Below are positions 1 to 9,242 of a stretch of 64,000 bases of DNA, piece after piece. The DNA is from G963669295 sp963669295 (GTDB lineage: Bacteria > Bacteroidota > Bacteroidia > Flavobacteriales_D > CALLUQ01): assembly GCA_963669295.1 (NCBI GenBank), contig OY769938.1, forward strand, positions 434,001 to 498,000, written 5' to 3'. The notes under the pieces are model-generated. The model made no database searches and was not told the origin of the DNA. It worked only from the letters and a program-made list of their open reading frames with translations. The position numbers and the translations under genes were made by a program. Positions within the stretch are counted from its first letter, which is position 1. Every line of letters begins with the position of its first letter.

Positions 1-715
1 TGGAGATACATTGGTTAAAGTAAATGAAACAGCATTGTTGGCCGCCAATACCGATGCAGATACATTATCGTTTTCAGTAAGCACCAATATTGTTGGAATC
101 AATGCTACAGAACTATGTATTGAAGTCGACAACAACGGCAACAATCTGGAAGATATTCTTACCCGAGGTGATGAACTTGAAATTAGTGGTTCTGAAGGAG
201 GCGTGAATGATGCAAAGTACACCCTATTGGAGGTAACCGATAATACAGGCAATATTTCCATCATCAAAATTGATCAAGTATTCACCTTAGTACAAGACAG
301 CTTCTTGCCAGTAAATGTAGATGATGAGTGCAACGATTGTCCGGTAACCAACCCTTACATCTGTATCGCACATGTAGTACTTCCTTTCTGGCAAGGGAGA
401 TTTACCAACCTCGATTTCCGAAATTTCTTTGATCGAACATTGAGGAAGGAAGCTCCAGCTCATGTTTTCCTGAACGTTTGTTGGATTGGCTGCGAGCAAA
501 TGAGTGAATTCGAATTGAAGTATAAAACATGGTTGTTGGAAAGCTCTAAAAAGGGCAAAGATCCTGCACGAATATCAGCAGCACTCAACGATCTGATTGA
601 CATGATTACAAGAATAAGAAATGTATACCCGATCGGAACACTACACGATTGTGAGTCGGACGACGCGATACAAAACTCAATAATATTAGGCAACTCAATG
701 TTAGGCAACGCATAA
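1..715 (+). CDS. C-terminal part of an eCIS baseplate-like protein (5' end outside the window)
   Basis: The reading frame is open from the first bases, so the true start lies upstream; the TTG at 11 is only the first start-like codon in the window. What is visible is the last ~237 residues. The final ~125 residues carry an FxNFFDRTLRKEAPAH segment, then a conserved Cys/Trp stretch and a helical tail. I associate this with the end of baseplate-J-like and large structural proteins of Bacteroidota contractile injection systems; that is family memory, not a search. The protein precedes the 1911-residue gene by 11 bases on the same strand and belongs to the same operon. It could instead be another large eCIS structural protein. 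The eCIS context is firmer than the exact subunit name. Confidence 0.6.
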   Translation, partial: GDTLVKVNETALLAANTDADTLSFSVSTNIVGINATELCIEVDNNGNNLEDILTRGDELEISGSEGGVNDAKYTLLEVTDNTGNISIIKIDQVFTLVQDSFLPVNVDDECNDCPVTNPYICIAHVVLPFWQGRFTNLDFRNFFDRTLRKEAPAHVFLNVCWIGCEQMSEFELKYKTWLLESSKKGKDPARISAALNDLIDMITRIRNVYPIGTLHDCESDDAIQNSIILGNSMLGNA

Positions 716-726
716 ATTTTCAAGCA

Positions 727-3700
727 ATGAAAAGCATTTACAACTCATATCCGAAATTTGATGCCAATCAGGTATTGACACACCAAAACCTGAACGATTT
801 AGTATCATACCTGGACGAACAAGGCAGACTTACACGCACCAACCTTATTGGTATTGGCATTGCTTGTGGCTTAGAAGTAAGCTACGACAATGGCACTAGA
901 ATTGTAACCATTAGTAAGGGAACTGGAGTAACTTCCGAAGGACTATTAATTACCAACGACTGTGGTTGTGAAGTGTGTGACACAGGAGAAGAAAACATCT
1001 CTTGCGATTTCACCCACTACCGTGAATATCACATGGGTGATTTTGGCGTAAGCTACAATCCTTTCTTTCGCGTGGATGACGACCCTTCTTCGCAGGTTGA
1101 TTTATTTGAGTTGTTGCCCAATTCAGCTGGTGGTACATCAGCCGACATTCTTCCCCTTGCCGACTTTGATGCTGAAACAGGTGTTACCAGCCTTGATGAT
1201 TACGTTGTACTTGCCTTTGTAGAATGTTTTGAAGCATTAAAAGGAACTTCATGCCTTGGAAAAACATGCGACGAAAAAGGATCAGACCTTTCCTTTAACA
1301 CCAGGTACCTACTCATTAGTAGAGAAGATTTGGACTTTGTGTTGACCAAAACCAATAATCAAACAGCCTCATTATATCAGCAGCGGTTTGAACTTCCAGA
1401 AGTGGCAGTTCCAAAAGTATTCATGAATATTCCTACGTCTGAATCAATGACGTACGATGAGTTGTTGAGCCCATATGCCGATACATTGTTTGCTGCGCTT
1501 ACTACCGATACCAATGGCGATGCACTTACCGCAGACACTGTTTACTTTATTATGGAAGGGTTGGGGAAAGCATACGATGCTTTTGAGCCTGTGCTAAATA
1601 CCATGTTCCCTACCAATCCATTCACTTCCATTAACAATCAAGACTACGCTGACAATTGGAAAAACATATTTAATGCCGGTGCCAATCAATACTATGGTAT
1701 TCAGTACTACTACGATTTTGTAAAAGACCTGGCATTGGCTTACGAAGAATTTAAAGAAGTAGCCTGTGATCTTGCTGCTGAATGCTGTCCGGATGACGAC
1801 CTGTTCCCAAAACATTTAATGTTGGGCGAGTTAACCCCAACCGACGATTGTCACCCCTCCCCCTATCGACAGGTATTTATCCCTTCCCCAATTCATCAAA
1901 ATGAAGGAGTACTAAACCATGTCATCTCTCTGTTTAACAGAGCAGTATTAATGGTAGAGCATTTTGATTTCGCACGCATCAACGATGTAGCCAATCCCAA
2001 CATGCTAAAAATCACACCAAGCTGCGAGAAAAAAGGACCATTAAGCGATCGTGCTATTCCATACTATTACAACATTAATAGCAACGTTAACACCTATGGA
2101 GTAGGTACACTTGAGCAGGCATGGAACTATGCTAACATTAGAAAATGTGCCTCTGGCAGTAGCGGAGTTGCTGTTGCTTATTACAACAACGACATTGCCG
2201 CTTCATCACCATTAACCCCCATCACCACCCCATTGCTCTTCAACACCGATCCTTATAACTTCCTACGCATTGAAGGAGCTTTAGGGCAAGATGCTAGCGT
2301 AATAAAGGCTGAGCTAGAGCAAATGAAATCCAATTTCAACCTGGCATTTGATGTCCTATCGCTACGCCTCGATCAAGAAAGCGCCTCGCTAGAAATTGAC
2401 TACGATTGTGGTTTTGGTGACATTCAAGAAGAATACTTCACTTTTAGAAACAGTTGGGTTTGTTTCATCGACAACCTATTAACCGGTGTCGACATCTTTC
2501 TGGACAATGCTACTTTTAGCACAGGAGAAGATGATGGCATCACTGATGTGATCATAGAAATTAGAGGCCGTGTTCAAGAATTTATAGACTGCATGCCTCC
2601 CTGCATCATCGCTTTCCCATACGACGATTTTAAAGCCAAGTACCGACAGGCCATTCAAGATTTAATCGACTTCTTGATTGAATTGTTTGATATCGACGGT
2701 GACATTGTAGGCGTTTCATGTTTTATAGGTGGTTTCCTGAATGATTTCCTTAACAGCGAAGATTCGCCATTAAATGCTGAAGACATCTTACAAGATGCAC
2801 TCTCTATTGCTACAAAATTAGTGTATAGCTTGAAAGATACCTTGTTTTTTAACAAGCTACACCGCCTTTACTATTCTTTCAAACGACGAGAATATTACTA
2901 CAGCCGTGCAGCCGCATTTGGCACCTACTACCTCGAAAACCCAGGCATGGAACACTGCGCTGGTGTCGCCCCCGGGTGGACTTACATCATGGTAAGCAAT
3001 ACGGATACTGGCGATCCCCTGGATGTAGTAGCCGACTTCTCTCTCCCCTACCTGTGTTGTGGATGCAGTCCTAAAACTCCAATCTGCAACTTCGAAGAAG
3101 AAAAAGAAAATGTATTGGTATCACCATATGCCCGCCCTGATTTAGGCATAACCAGCAAAAACGAACCAATAGAGATTAACCTCATTCATAACGATGGCGA
3201 CCTTTACAGCTTAATTGATGTTGACACCAACAATAATTTCATTCCAAACATTGAAGTAATCGCTACTTCTACTACCAATGGTGTTATCCCAAACAAATCA
3301 GATAACAATGGTGACCTTGCTATTCTACCCAATGGAAGGGTAGAATACACTCCTCCCACCGACTTTGTAGGCATCGATCAATTTAAATACACCATCCAAA
3401 GCATCAGCAACAATACGTTGCAAGATGAGGCTATTGTAACTGTACTGGTAAGATACCTATCGGTAGACTTGCCGAACTTTGAAGAATACTTATGCCCAGG
3501 ACAATGCATTACCATTGATTTAGGCACTAACTTCCCTGATTTTGTATTTACCAACATTGAATCTGAAAACGGTGGTAACCAGGTAAGTTGGAATTACGTT
3601 TACGATACCAATGGAGAAGCTCGTGCTGTAGAATTCTGTGCTCCTGACTTTGAGTTCAGTGACGAAGTGTTTAATTACAAAGCCATTGATCATGTGAATT

Positions 3701-6462
3701 GCGAAGCCGGTTGCGGTGAAATCATTATCCGATTTAATGATGCGCCTATTGCCAACGACGATCATGACTATACTACTGATGAGGATGTTCCAATAGTATT
3801 GGATATTCTTGATAATGATTATGACAACAATGGCACCTTGCTTTTCGATCTTTCTGATGTAACAGCCGGCCCCACATTTGGTACGCTTGACCTTGACACC
3901 AATGGAACACTTACTTACACACCAAATGGTGGATTTGTTGGGCAAGACAGCTTTAAATACAGAGTACGCGATATATATGGTTGCCAGAGCAATATTGCTT
4001 CTGTAATTATTAACGTGCTGGCTGTTAATTCACCTCCTATCATTAGCAATAAAGGAGCTCGATTCCCCATATTCGATTTTCGTACTACCCCCAGTCCTGT
4101 AGGTCAGGTACTTGCCTCAGATGCCGATTTTGATCCACTTAACTATACCATCGCTTCGGTGAACGGCATTCCTGGATCAGGCAACTACACCATTGATGGT
4201 TCGGGCAATATCTTTGTAGTAAGTCCTTCAGACTTAGTTACTGGTACAGATGTCTTGTTTGTTCGTGTAGATGATGGACAGGGACTTTCTTCTGTTGACA
4301 CTGGTGATTTTTATGTACATATATACCCTGTAGCTATTGACGACCTTAACTACAGCACAGTGGCGGGAGTAACATTGTCAATAGGCGATCCTTTACAAGG
4401 CGTATTGGCCAATGATCTACACCCAGGCAATGATCCACTTACATTAATTGCATCACTTGCCAGTGGTCCAGGCGACGGCAACCTAGTATTTAATGATGAC
4501 GGCACATTTGAATACACTCCAGACGGAGGGTTTACCGGAACAGATGAATTCACCTACGAAGTATTCGGAAATGGATTGACCAGTGCTAATCAGGCTACCG
4601 TCAGAATTACTGTCAACCAATCATTGATAGCAAACGATGATTTCTATACCATTGATTTTCAAACATCATTGGCCGTAAATTCAGGCAACCATATTATGTT
4701 GAATGATGTCGGAACAGGAATTTCATCTTTTGTAGTAACGCAACCCAACGATGGAATTTTGGTTAACCCTTCTAATTCCATTAACAGCAATGGCACCTTT
4801 AACTATAGCCCTAGTGTTGGGTTCCTTGGGCAGGATTCATTCATTTACGAAATTAGAGATGGCATATCCACAGCTCAAGCTACTGTATTTATAGATGTAA
4901 GAGGAATAAAAATTGGTAGCGGTGAATACACACTTGATCTTGCTGATATCAATGGTACTTTCTCTACACAAATAGAGGTAAGGTTATTCACACATCAAAA
5001 CCCTGGCACAGTAATTTTCGACTTCGAAGATCCTAATCACTTCTCAGCAGTAGAAGACAATGGAAGGGTTGTGATTACTGTCAACAACAACGATAATCAA
5101 TTGGTAGCAGGGCCTGTTTCTCAAAATTTAAATGCTCAAGACAATCAAGATCCTAATATGACGGCTAGCAACACCGTTCTATTTAACATCAACGATTCGA
5201 GAGTAGTAGCCAATCCGTGCTACGATAGAAATGTTACCGATTGCTGGTTAAAAGATACCGGATCAACCGACGATATTCAGCAACTGATGGAAGGCATGGG
5301 ACTTACCTACAATCCAAATGATTTGGCGGCAACTTCTACTGAACTTTCAGATACACTTGCAGCGCAAAACGGATTGACTTCCGGACAGGTAGCACTGCTT
5401 TCTGATAGTACCATTACTGCCTTGCTTACTTGCATGAACAGGGAAGTAAAAGACCTCACAAGCAGAAACCTTTTGATTCTTAACCTTTCTGCTTATCAAG
5501 AGGAAAATTGCGGTACTTCGGTAGAAAACATTGGATGCTATCCAGTGAGCGCTATGGAATGTTGGGCTAAAGAACCCGCCTACCAGGGAGACATCGAAAT
5601 TGTTTTTGCTGGCGGCCGTGGAGTTCCCTCTCAACCCGGTGACATCGCTGCATGGGCCAATAGTCTTTCCGAAAGCCTCAAAAACAAAGGCTTTAGCATG
5701 GAAGAAATTCTTAGCATGAAAGACCCATTGGCTACTATTAGCGGTTTGTTAGGGTGCCTGGGAATCAACGTTTCTGAAAAAGCTACACAAGACGATGTCA
5801 TCGCTTTATTGTCCGATTATCAGTTAATCAACTGCGGAGAGGCCATCACATCAGGAGCTGTAGGGTGCTACCCAGTGAGTGCTATGGAATGTTGGGCAGG
5901 TAACCCAGTCTATCAAGGAGATATTGAAATCGTCTTTGCTGGTGGCCGTGGCGTTCCTTCTCAACCAGGCGACATCACTGCCTGGGCTACCGAAATTTCA
6001 GCCAGTTTAAACAGCAAAGGATTCGATCTTAACGAAATCCTGAACATGAAAGATGTGTTGGGAACCATAACAGGGCTATTGACTTGCCTGGGCATAACCG
6101 TACCTCGCGACGCCACCCAGGATGATGTAATTACCCTATTGTCTGATTATCAGGCGAAAAATTGTGGTACCCCCATTGAAGGAGTAAGAGTAAAAACGTT
6201 AAGTGATACTGAAACACTTAATGTGCTTAGTCAGGATTCATTACTCAAGCTAGCTGCCGATAGAAATCTGGATGTAAGCTCGACCAATACCAATGAAGAA
6301 ATTAGTACTGCATTGGCTACTGATATAGAAACTACACCGCTAACATCAGATGAATTGTCTAAACTAACCGTTTCAGAATTGGATAAACTATTAGTAGAAA
6401 TGGGTGAAAGCACCACTGGGTTGAAGGGCGATAAAGTGACTTTATTGACTACACGACAATAG
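727..6462 (+). CDS. Giant eCIS-associated mosaic protein with Ig/cadherin-like repeats and a duplicated Cys-rich module
   Basis: This 1911-residue protein starts at an ATG 11 bases after the preceding stop. Residues 1-~790 are an eCIS-type region whose N-terminus (LDEQGRLTRTNLIGIGIACG) recurs in Bacteroidota injection-system operons. From ~800 to ~1400 there are at least four Ig/cadherin-like (tandem-95 type) repeats with the usual N-D-x-Y/F, 'DILDND' and 'YTP..GFxGxDxFxY' signatures. Residues ~1496-1822 hold three related cysteine-containing modules of ~105-111 residues; modules two and three are nearly identical (YPVSAMECWA, then GDIEIVFAGGRGVPSQPGDI). The last ~85 residues contain two short SAP/HeH-like helix-loop-helix motifs. 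There is no signal peptide, as expected for a particle component made in the cytoplasm. The likely role is a fibre or surface decoration of the particle, which is inference from the Ig-like repeats and the position beside the tape-measure gene. Confidence 0.7.
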   Translation: MKSIYNSYPKFDANQVLTHQNLNDLVSYLDEQGRLTRTNLIGIGIACGLEVSYDNGTRIVTISKGTGVTSEGLLITNDCGCEVCDTGEENISCDFTHYREYHMGDFGVSYNPFFRVDDDPSSQVDLFELLPNSAGGTSADILPLADFDAETGVTSLDDYVVLAFVECFEALKGTSCLGKTCDEKGSDLSFNTRYLLISREDLDFVLTKTNNQTASLYQQRFELPEVAVPKVFMNIPTSESMTYDELLSPYADTLFAALTTDTNGDALTADTVYFIMEGLGKAYDAFEPVLNTMFPTNPFTSINNQDYADNWKNIFNAGANQYYGIQYYYDFVKDLALAYEEFKEVACDLAAECCPDDDLFPKHLMLGELTPTDDCHPSPYRQVFIPSPIHQNEGVLNHVISLFNRAVLMVEHFDFARINDVANPNMLKITPSCEKKGPLSDRAIPYYYNINSNVNTYGVGTLEQAWNYANIRKCASGSSGVAVAYYNNDIAASSPLTPITTPLLFNTDPYNFLRIEGALGQDASVIKAELEQMKSNFNLAFDVLSLRLDQESASLEIDYDCGFGDIQEEYFTFRNSWVCFIDNLLTGVDIFLDNATFSTGEDDGITDVIIEIRGRVQEFIDCMPPCIIAFPYDDFKAKYRQAIQDLIDFLIELFDIDGDIVGVSCFIGGFLNDFLNSEDSPLNAEDILQDALSIATKLVYSLKDTLFFNKLHRLYYSFKRREYYYSRAAAFGTYYLENPGMEHCAGVAPGWTYIMVSNTDTGDPLDVVADFSLPYLCCGCSPKTPICNFEEEKENVLVSPYARPDLGITSKNEPIEINLIHNDGDLYSLIDVDTNNNFIPNIEVIATSTTNGVIPNKSDNNGDLAILPNGRVEYTPPTDFVGIDQFKYTIQSISNNTLQDEAIVTVLVRYLSVDLPNFEEYLCPGQCITIDLGTNFPDFVFTNIESENGGNQVSWNYVYDTNGEARAVEFCAPDFEFSDEVFNYKAIDHVNCEAGCGEIIIRFNDAPIANDDHDYTTDEDVPIVLDILDNDYDNNGTLLFDLSDVTAGPTFGTLDLDTNGTLTYTPNGGFVGQDSFKYRVRDIYGCQSNIASVIINVLAVNSPPIISNKGARFPIFDFRTTPSPVGQVLASDADFDPLNYTIASVNGIPGSGNYTIDGSGNIFVVSPSDLVTGTDVLFVRVDDGQGLSSVDTGDFYVHIYPVAIDDLNYSTVAGVTLSIGDPLQGVLANDLHPGNDPLTLIASLASGPGDGNLVFNDDGTFEYTPDGGFTGTDEFTYEVFGNGLTSANQATVRITVNQSLIANDDFYTIDFQTSLAVNSGNHIMLNDVGTGISSFVVTQPNDGILVNPSNSINSNGTFNYSPSVGFLGQDSFIYEIRDGISTAQATVFIDVRGIKIGSGEYTLDLADINGTFSTQIEVRLFTHQNPGTVIFDFEDPNHFSAVEDNGRVVITVNNNDNQLVAGPVSQNLNAQDNQDPNMTASNTVLFNINDSRVVANPCYDRNVTDCWLKDTGSTDDIQQLMEGMGLTYNPNDLAATSTELSDTLAAQNGLTSGQVALLSDSTITALLTCMNREVKDLTSRNLLILNLSAYQEENCGTSVENIGCYPVSAMECWAKEPAYQGDIEIVFAGGRGVPSQPGDIAAWANSLSESLKNKGFSMEEILSMKDPLATISGLLGCLGINVSEKATQDDVIALLSDYQLINCGEAITSGAVGCYPVSAMECWAGNPVYQGDIEIVFAGGRGVPSQPGDITAWATEISASLNSKGFDLNEILNMKDVLGTITGLLTCLGITVPRDATQDDVITLLSDYQAKNCGTPIEGVRVKTLSDTETLNVLSQDSLLKLAADRNLDVSSTNTNEEISTALATDIETTPLTSDELSKLTVSELDKLLVEMGESTTGLKGDKVTLLTTRQ
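5530..6195 (+). repeat. Tandem in-frame duplication of a ~333-bp (111-residue) module
   Basis: Two adjacent copies start near 5530 and 5863, a spacing of 333 bases, so the frame is kept. At the protein level they share long identical blocks around CYPVSAMECWA and GGRGVPSQPGD, and near the end 'ATQDDVI(A/T)LLSDYQ..NCG'. A third, much diverged relative precedes them (about 5215-5529). Most differences between the two good copies are synonymous or conservative, which suggests a fairly recent duplication followed by selection on the protein. Confidence 0.8.
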
Positions 6463-6485
6463 ATAACCATAAAAACCAAACTATG

Positions 6486-6510
6486 AAAGGGGGATGTACT
6501 TCCCCCTTTT
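6486..6510 (+). terminator. Hairpin with T-run between the mosaic gene and the tape-measure gene
   Basis: AAAGGGGGA (6486-6494) can pair with TCCCCCTTT (6501-6509) around a 6-base loop, followed by another T at 6510 and an AT-rich stretch. The stem is perfect and GC-rich, like an intrinsic terminator. It lies 23 bases after the stop of the 1911-residue gene and only 15 bases before the TTG start of the next gene, so it would attenuate rather than fully end transcription if the downstream genes have no other promoter. Confidence 0.6.
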
Positions 6511-6524
6511 ATACGTTAAAGTAA

Positions 6525-9242
6525 TTGGGAGAACAAAAACATATTATCAAACGTCAGGTGCTTCAATTAAAGACACGTTCTAAGGAAGAAGCATTGGATG
6601 CACAAGAGCGCGTAAGCAACTTGTTCAATACCGCTATTGCTCAATCGTTACAAACTGTTTTCGATAAACTTGCTGCAGAAGATGAGGTGATTTCCATCGA
6701 CCAGTTAAAAGTTGATGTTGGAAGAATTCCTTTTGAACATATTGATGAGCAACTTCCGGAGAAATTAGCACATGAATTAGAAGAATTATTAATAAAAGAA
6801 ATAAAAGAAGCTAAAGATCGGGCAAAGTACAACACGCAAAACGATAGAAATGAACCTTCCCCGTTTGGTTCTCCTGATGCCAATGGTAGCTACAACACTC
6901 GAATTAAGCAAGTAAAAAATAGTGTAGTAGAACGATTCTTCCATTACCTTACTACAGGAAATATCCATTGGGCAGGATCTGAAAAAGAACGGTCGGTTAT
7001 AGAAATTGCCGAACAACTATTAAGCAAACAACCTGAAACTTTAAAAAAGGGACTTGCCTCACTTCTTATCCACAATAATGTTCGGAAACGCATCATACAC
7101 CAATTCCCAGATGTTGTTGTAGAAAAAATAGTGGCCCTCTTTCACTCTTCCTCCGCCACCTTTACTACCCAACTGCTTCCTGATGTAAAAAAAATACAAC
7201 AGCACAGTAGCTTTAGTAAAAGGTCAAGCAGCAATTTTCGTTTCAAGGTATGGGACGCTAGCATGCAGTTTGTTTTGCAACAATCTCAACGACACAGTTT
7301 CCAAAAAACAAGCCAACTTACAACCGATACCAAGATAAAATTGGTAGCATTTGTACTAGAGCAATTGGCAAGCAGTGGCTCTTCCCAGAAAACCTCCAGT
7401 GGCAAAAAAACAGCAAATAACATACAAGTACCTGAAGCTATACAGTCGGTACAAAAAGTTTTACCCACTTTAAAAAAACAAAAGGTAGCGTTTAAAACAA
7501 ATCAGTTTATCTCACTCACAGAAGCGGCTGTAGCCCTGTTAAAAAAGGCACATGGAACCAGCACTGCAAATACTGATAAGGAAGATGCTCAACAGCACAA
7601 AAAAACAGGAGCTAAAACAAGTAAAGACGTAAAAGAACAAGAAAGCCCCACCGAAGCTTCTCTTGAACCATCAGAATTGGAAAAAGAAGCCACATTAAAA
7701 GATGCTCCCAAAACACCTACTGCAGCATCTATTAAAGAAGCCATGGAAAAAGCAAAACATGCTGCCAGTGGTATCACACAAGAAGAATTACGCAAAAAAA
7801 TTGAAGCATTAAGAGAAATCTACCTCCAAAAGGAACAAGATCATGTAGCAACCATTCAACACAAGGTAGAAGAATTGAAGGCGTTGTACTTCTCCATTAA
7901 AGGGACTGACGCCTTGCACTATAAACACTTAAGCGACCAGGAACTTATTACAATTATTGAACATGAACTGAAAGTGTATTACAATAGTGATGATGCCTCG
8001 GATATTACACCTTTGAATGAAATTAATCAAGATAGTTTGGGGCAAAAGTTTTCAGATGAAAGTGAAAACTTGACTTCTGAAGCAAGCACAACAATAACTG
8101 GGACAGAGCAATTGCAACAACAAGAAGAAACTCAGCATGAGTTAAACGCCAATAAAGAAACTACAAGCGAAGAGCATGAATTAGCATCTTCTACAACTAG
8201 CGACTCCAAACATACAATTGGTGATGAAAAGGAAGAGACTATTGCCAGCGATTCAGACAAACAAATACCTTCTCATAAACAAGCTGTTGATGAAAAGATA
8301 AATGCTAAAAAGGCAAACAAAGAGGAGTATGATGCACAAGAAGATGAGATAAAACAAAAGAACGAAACGGAAAAAACAGCTGAACATTCGTCGACATCCA
8401 CATCGAAGGAAGTTGAAAAGGGGGGTGAAGATAATACCCTCTCCAGCAAGAAAAATCGTGAATCAATACCCCAAGAAGCTCAAGTTAAGACCAATAAAGA
8501 ATCTACTACGGAACAGAAAAACACCGAGAGCGTTGGTGAAAAAACAATTGATCAAAAGGAAACAGAAGCTGACATTGGCAATAAACAACCAACACCTGAT
8601 CAACAAGAAAAGGAACTGAACAAAAAAACTGGTAAAGAAGCAATTGATCCAGAAACAACTGCAACTAAAAAGAAAAGCCCCCCATCCGATCAAAAAGAAT
8701 ACGATTACCAACTGCCAACTAGTGACTACCATGTTGATGTAGACGAGGTATACCTCGAAAATGCAGGGTTAGTAATCGTATCAGGATTCTTAAAATATTT
8801 CTTTGAGGGATTACACTTAATGAAAGCCAGCGAATTCGTTAGTGAGGAAGCCCAGCATCGTGCAGTGTACTTATTGCAATACCTTATTACACTCGAAGAA
8901 AAAGATTATGCCGAACATGTATTGCCCCTCAATAAACTATTGTGCGGCATGGATATTACTGAACCCTTAACCACTGGCATTAAGCTTTCTGAAGAAGAAA
9001 AAGAAGAGTGTAAGAACTTATTGCAAACGGTTATCGATCAATGGACGGCTTTAAAAGGAGGATCTATCGAAGGATTATTAGTAACTTTCTTTCATAGAGA
9101 AGGCGCACTTGTAAAAGATCACAACGGCTGGCGATTACAGGTAGAACGTATTACTGTAGACATATTATTGGATAAGCTGCCCTGGGGAATATCAGTCATC
9201 AAACTTCCATGGCAAAAAGAAGCACTGTACGTAGAATGGTAA
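6525..9242 (+). CDS. Contractile injection system tape-measure family protein
   Basis: This 905-residue protein has the domain plan of the CIS_TMP family, proposed to set tube length in eCIS particles. The N-terminus (~1-330) begins HIIKRQVLQL and includes a 'VVERFFHYLTTGNIHW' block near residue 132. Residues ~385-730 are a long hydrophilic, E/K/T/Q-rich linker likely to be disordered. The C-terminal ~170 residues form the conserved ENAGLVIVSGFLKYFF ... NGWRLQVER ... LPWGISVIKLPW block. The start is a TTG directly after an in-frame TAA (6522-6524), and no ATG lies near the conserved N-terminus, so a non-ATG start is forced. Its 3' end overlaps the ATPase gene, implying translational coupling. 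The tape-measure role comes from the family name and has not been shown for this protein. Confidence 0.88.
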   Translation: MGEQKHIIKRQVLQLKTRSKEEALDAQERVSNLFNTAIAQSLQTVFDKLAAEDEVISIDQLKVDVGRIPFEHIDEQLPEKLAHELEELLIKEIKEAKDRAKYNTQNDRNEPSPFGSPDANGSYNTRIKQVKNSVVERFFHYLTTGNIHWAGSEKERSVIEIAEQLLSKQPETLKKGLASLLIHNNVRKRIIHQFPDVVVEKIVALFHSSSATFTTQLLPDVKKIQQHSSFSKRSSSNFRFKVWDASMQFVLQQSQRHSFQKTSQLTTDTKIKLVAFVLEQLASSGSSQKTSSGKKTANNIQVPEAIQSVQKVLPTLKKQKVAFKTNQFISLTEAAVALLKKAHGTSTANTDKEDAQQHKKTGAKTSKDVKEQESPTEASLEPSELEKEATLKDAPKTPTAASIKEAMEKAKHAASGITQEELRKKIEALREIYLQKEQDHVATIQHKVEELKALYFSIKGTDALHYKHLSDQELITIIEHELKVYYNSDDASDITPLNEINQDSLGQKFSDESENLTSEASTTITGTEQLQQQEETQHELNANKETTSEEHELASSTTSDSKHTIGDEKEETIASDSDKQIPSHKQAVDEKINAKKANKEEYDAQEDEIKQKNETEKTAEHSSTSTSKEVEKGGEDNTLSSKKNRESIPQEAQVKTNKESTTEQKNTESVGEKTIDQKETEADIGNKQPTPDQQEKELNKKTGKEAIDPETTATKKKSPPSDQKEYDYQLPTSDYHVDVDEVYLENAGLVIVSGFLKYFFEGLHLMKASEFVSEEAQHRAVYLLQYLITLEEKDYAEHVLPLNKLLCGMDITEPLTTGIKLSEEEKEECKNLLQTVIDQWTALKGGSIEGLLVTFFHREGALVKDHNGWRLQVERITVDILLDKLPWGISVIKLPWQKEALYVEW

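Noticed and set aside
3520..3945. 141-codon minus-strand frame inside the mosaic gene
   Set aside because: It is antisense to the Ig-like repeats, whose repetitive composition explains the open frame; there is no start context or family signal.
8413..8619. 68-codon + strand frame inside the tape-measure gene
   Set aside because: It lies in the Lys/Glu-rich linker, where biased codons keep alternative frames open; the tape-measure reading is continuous and conserved.
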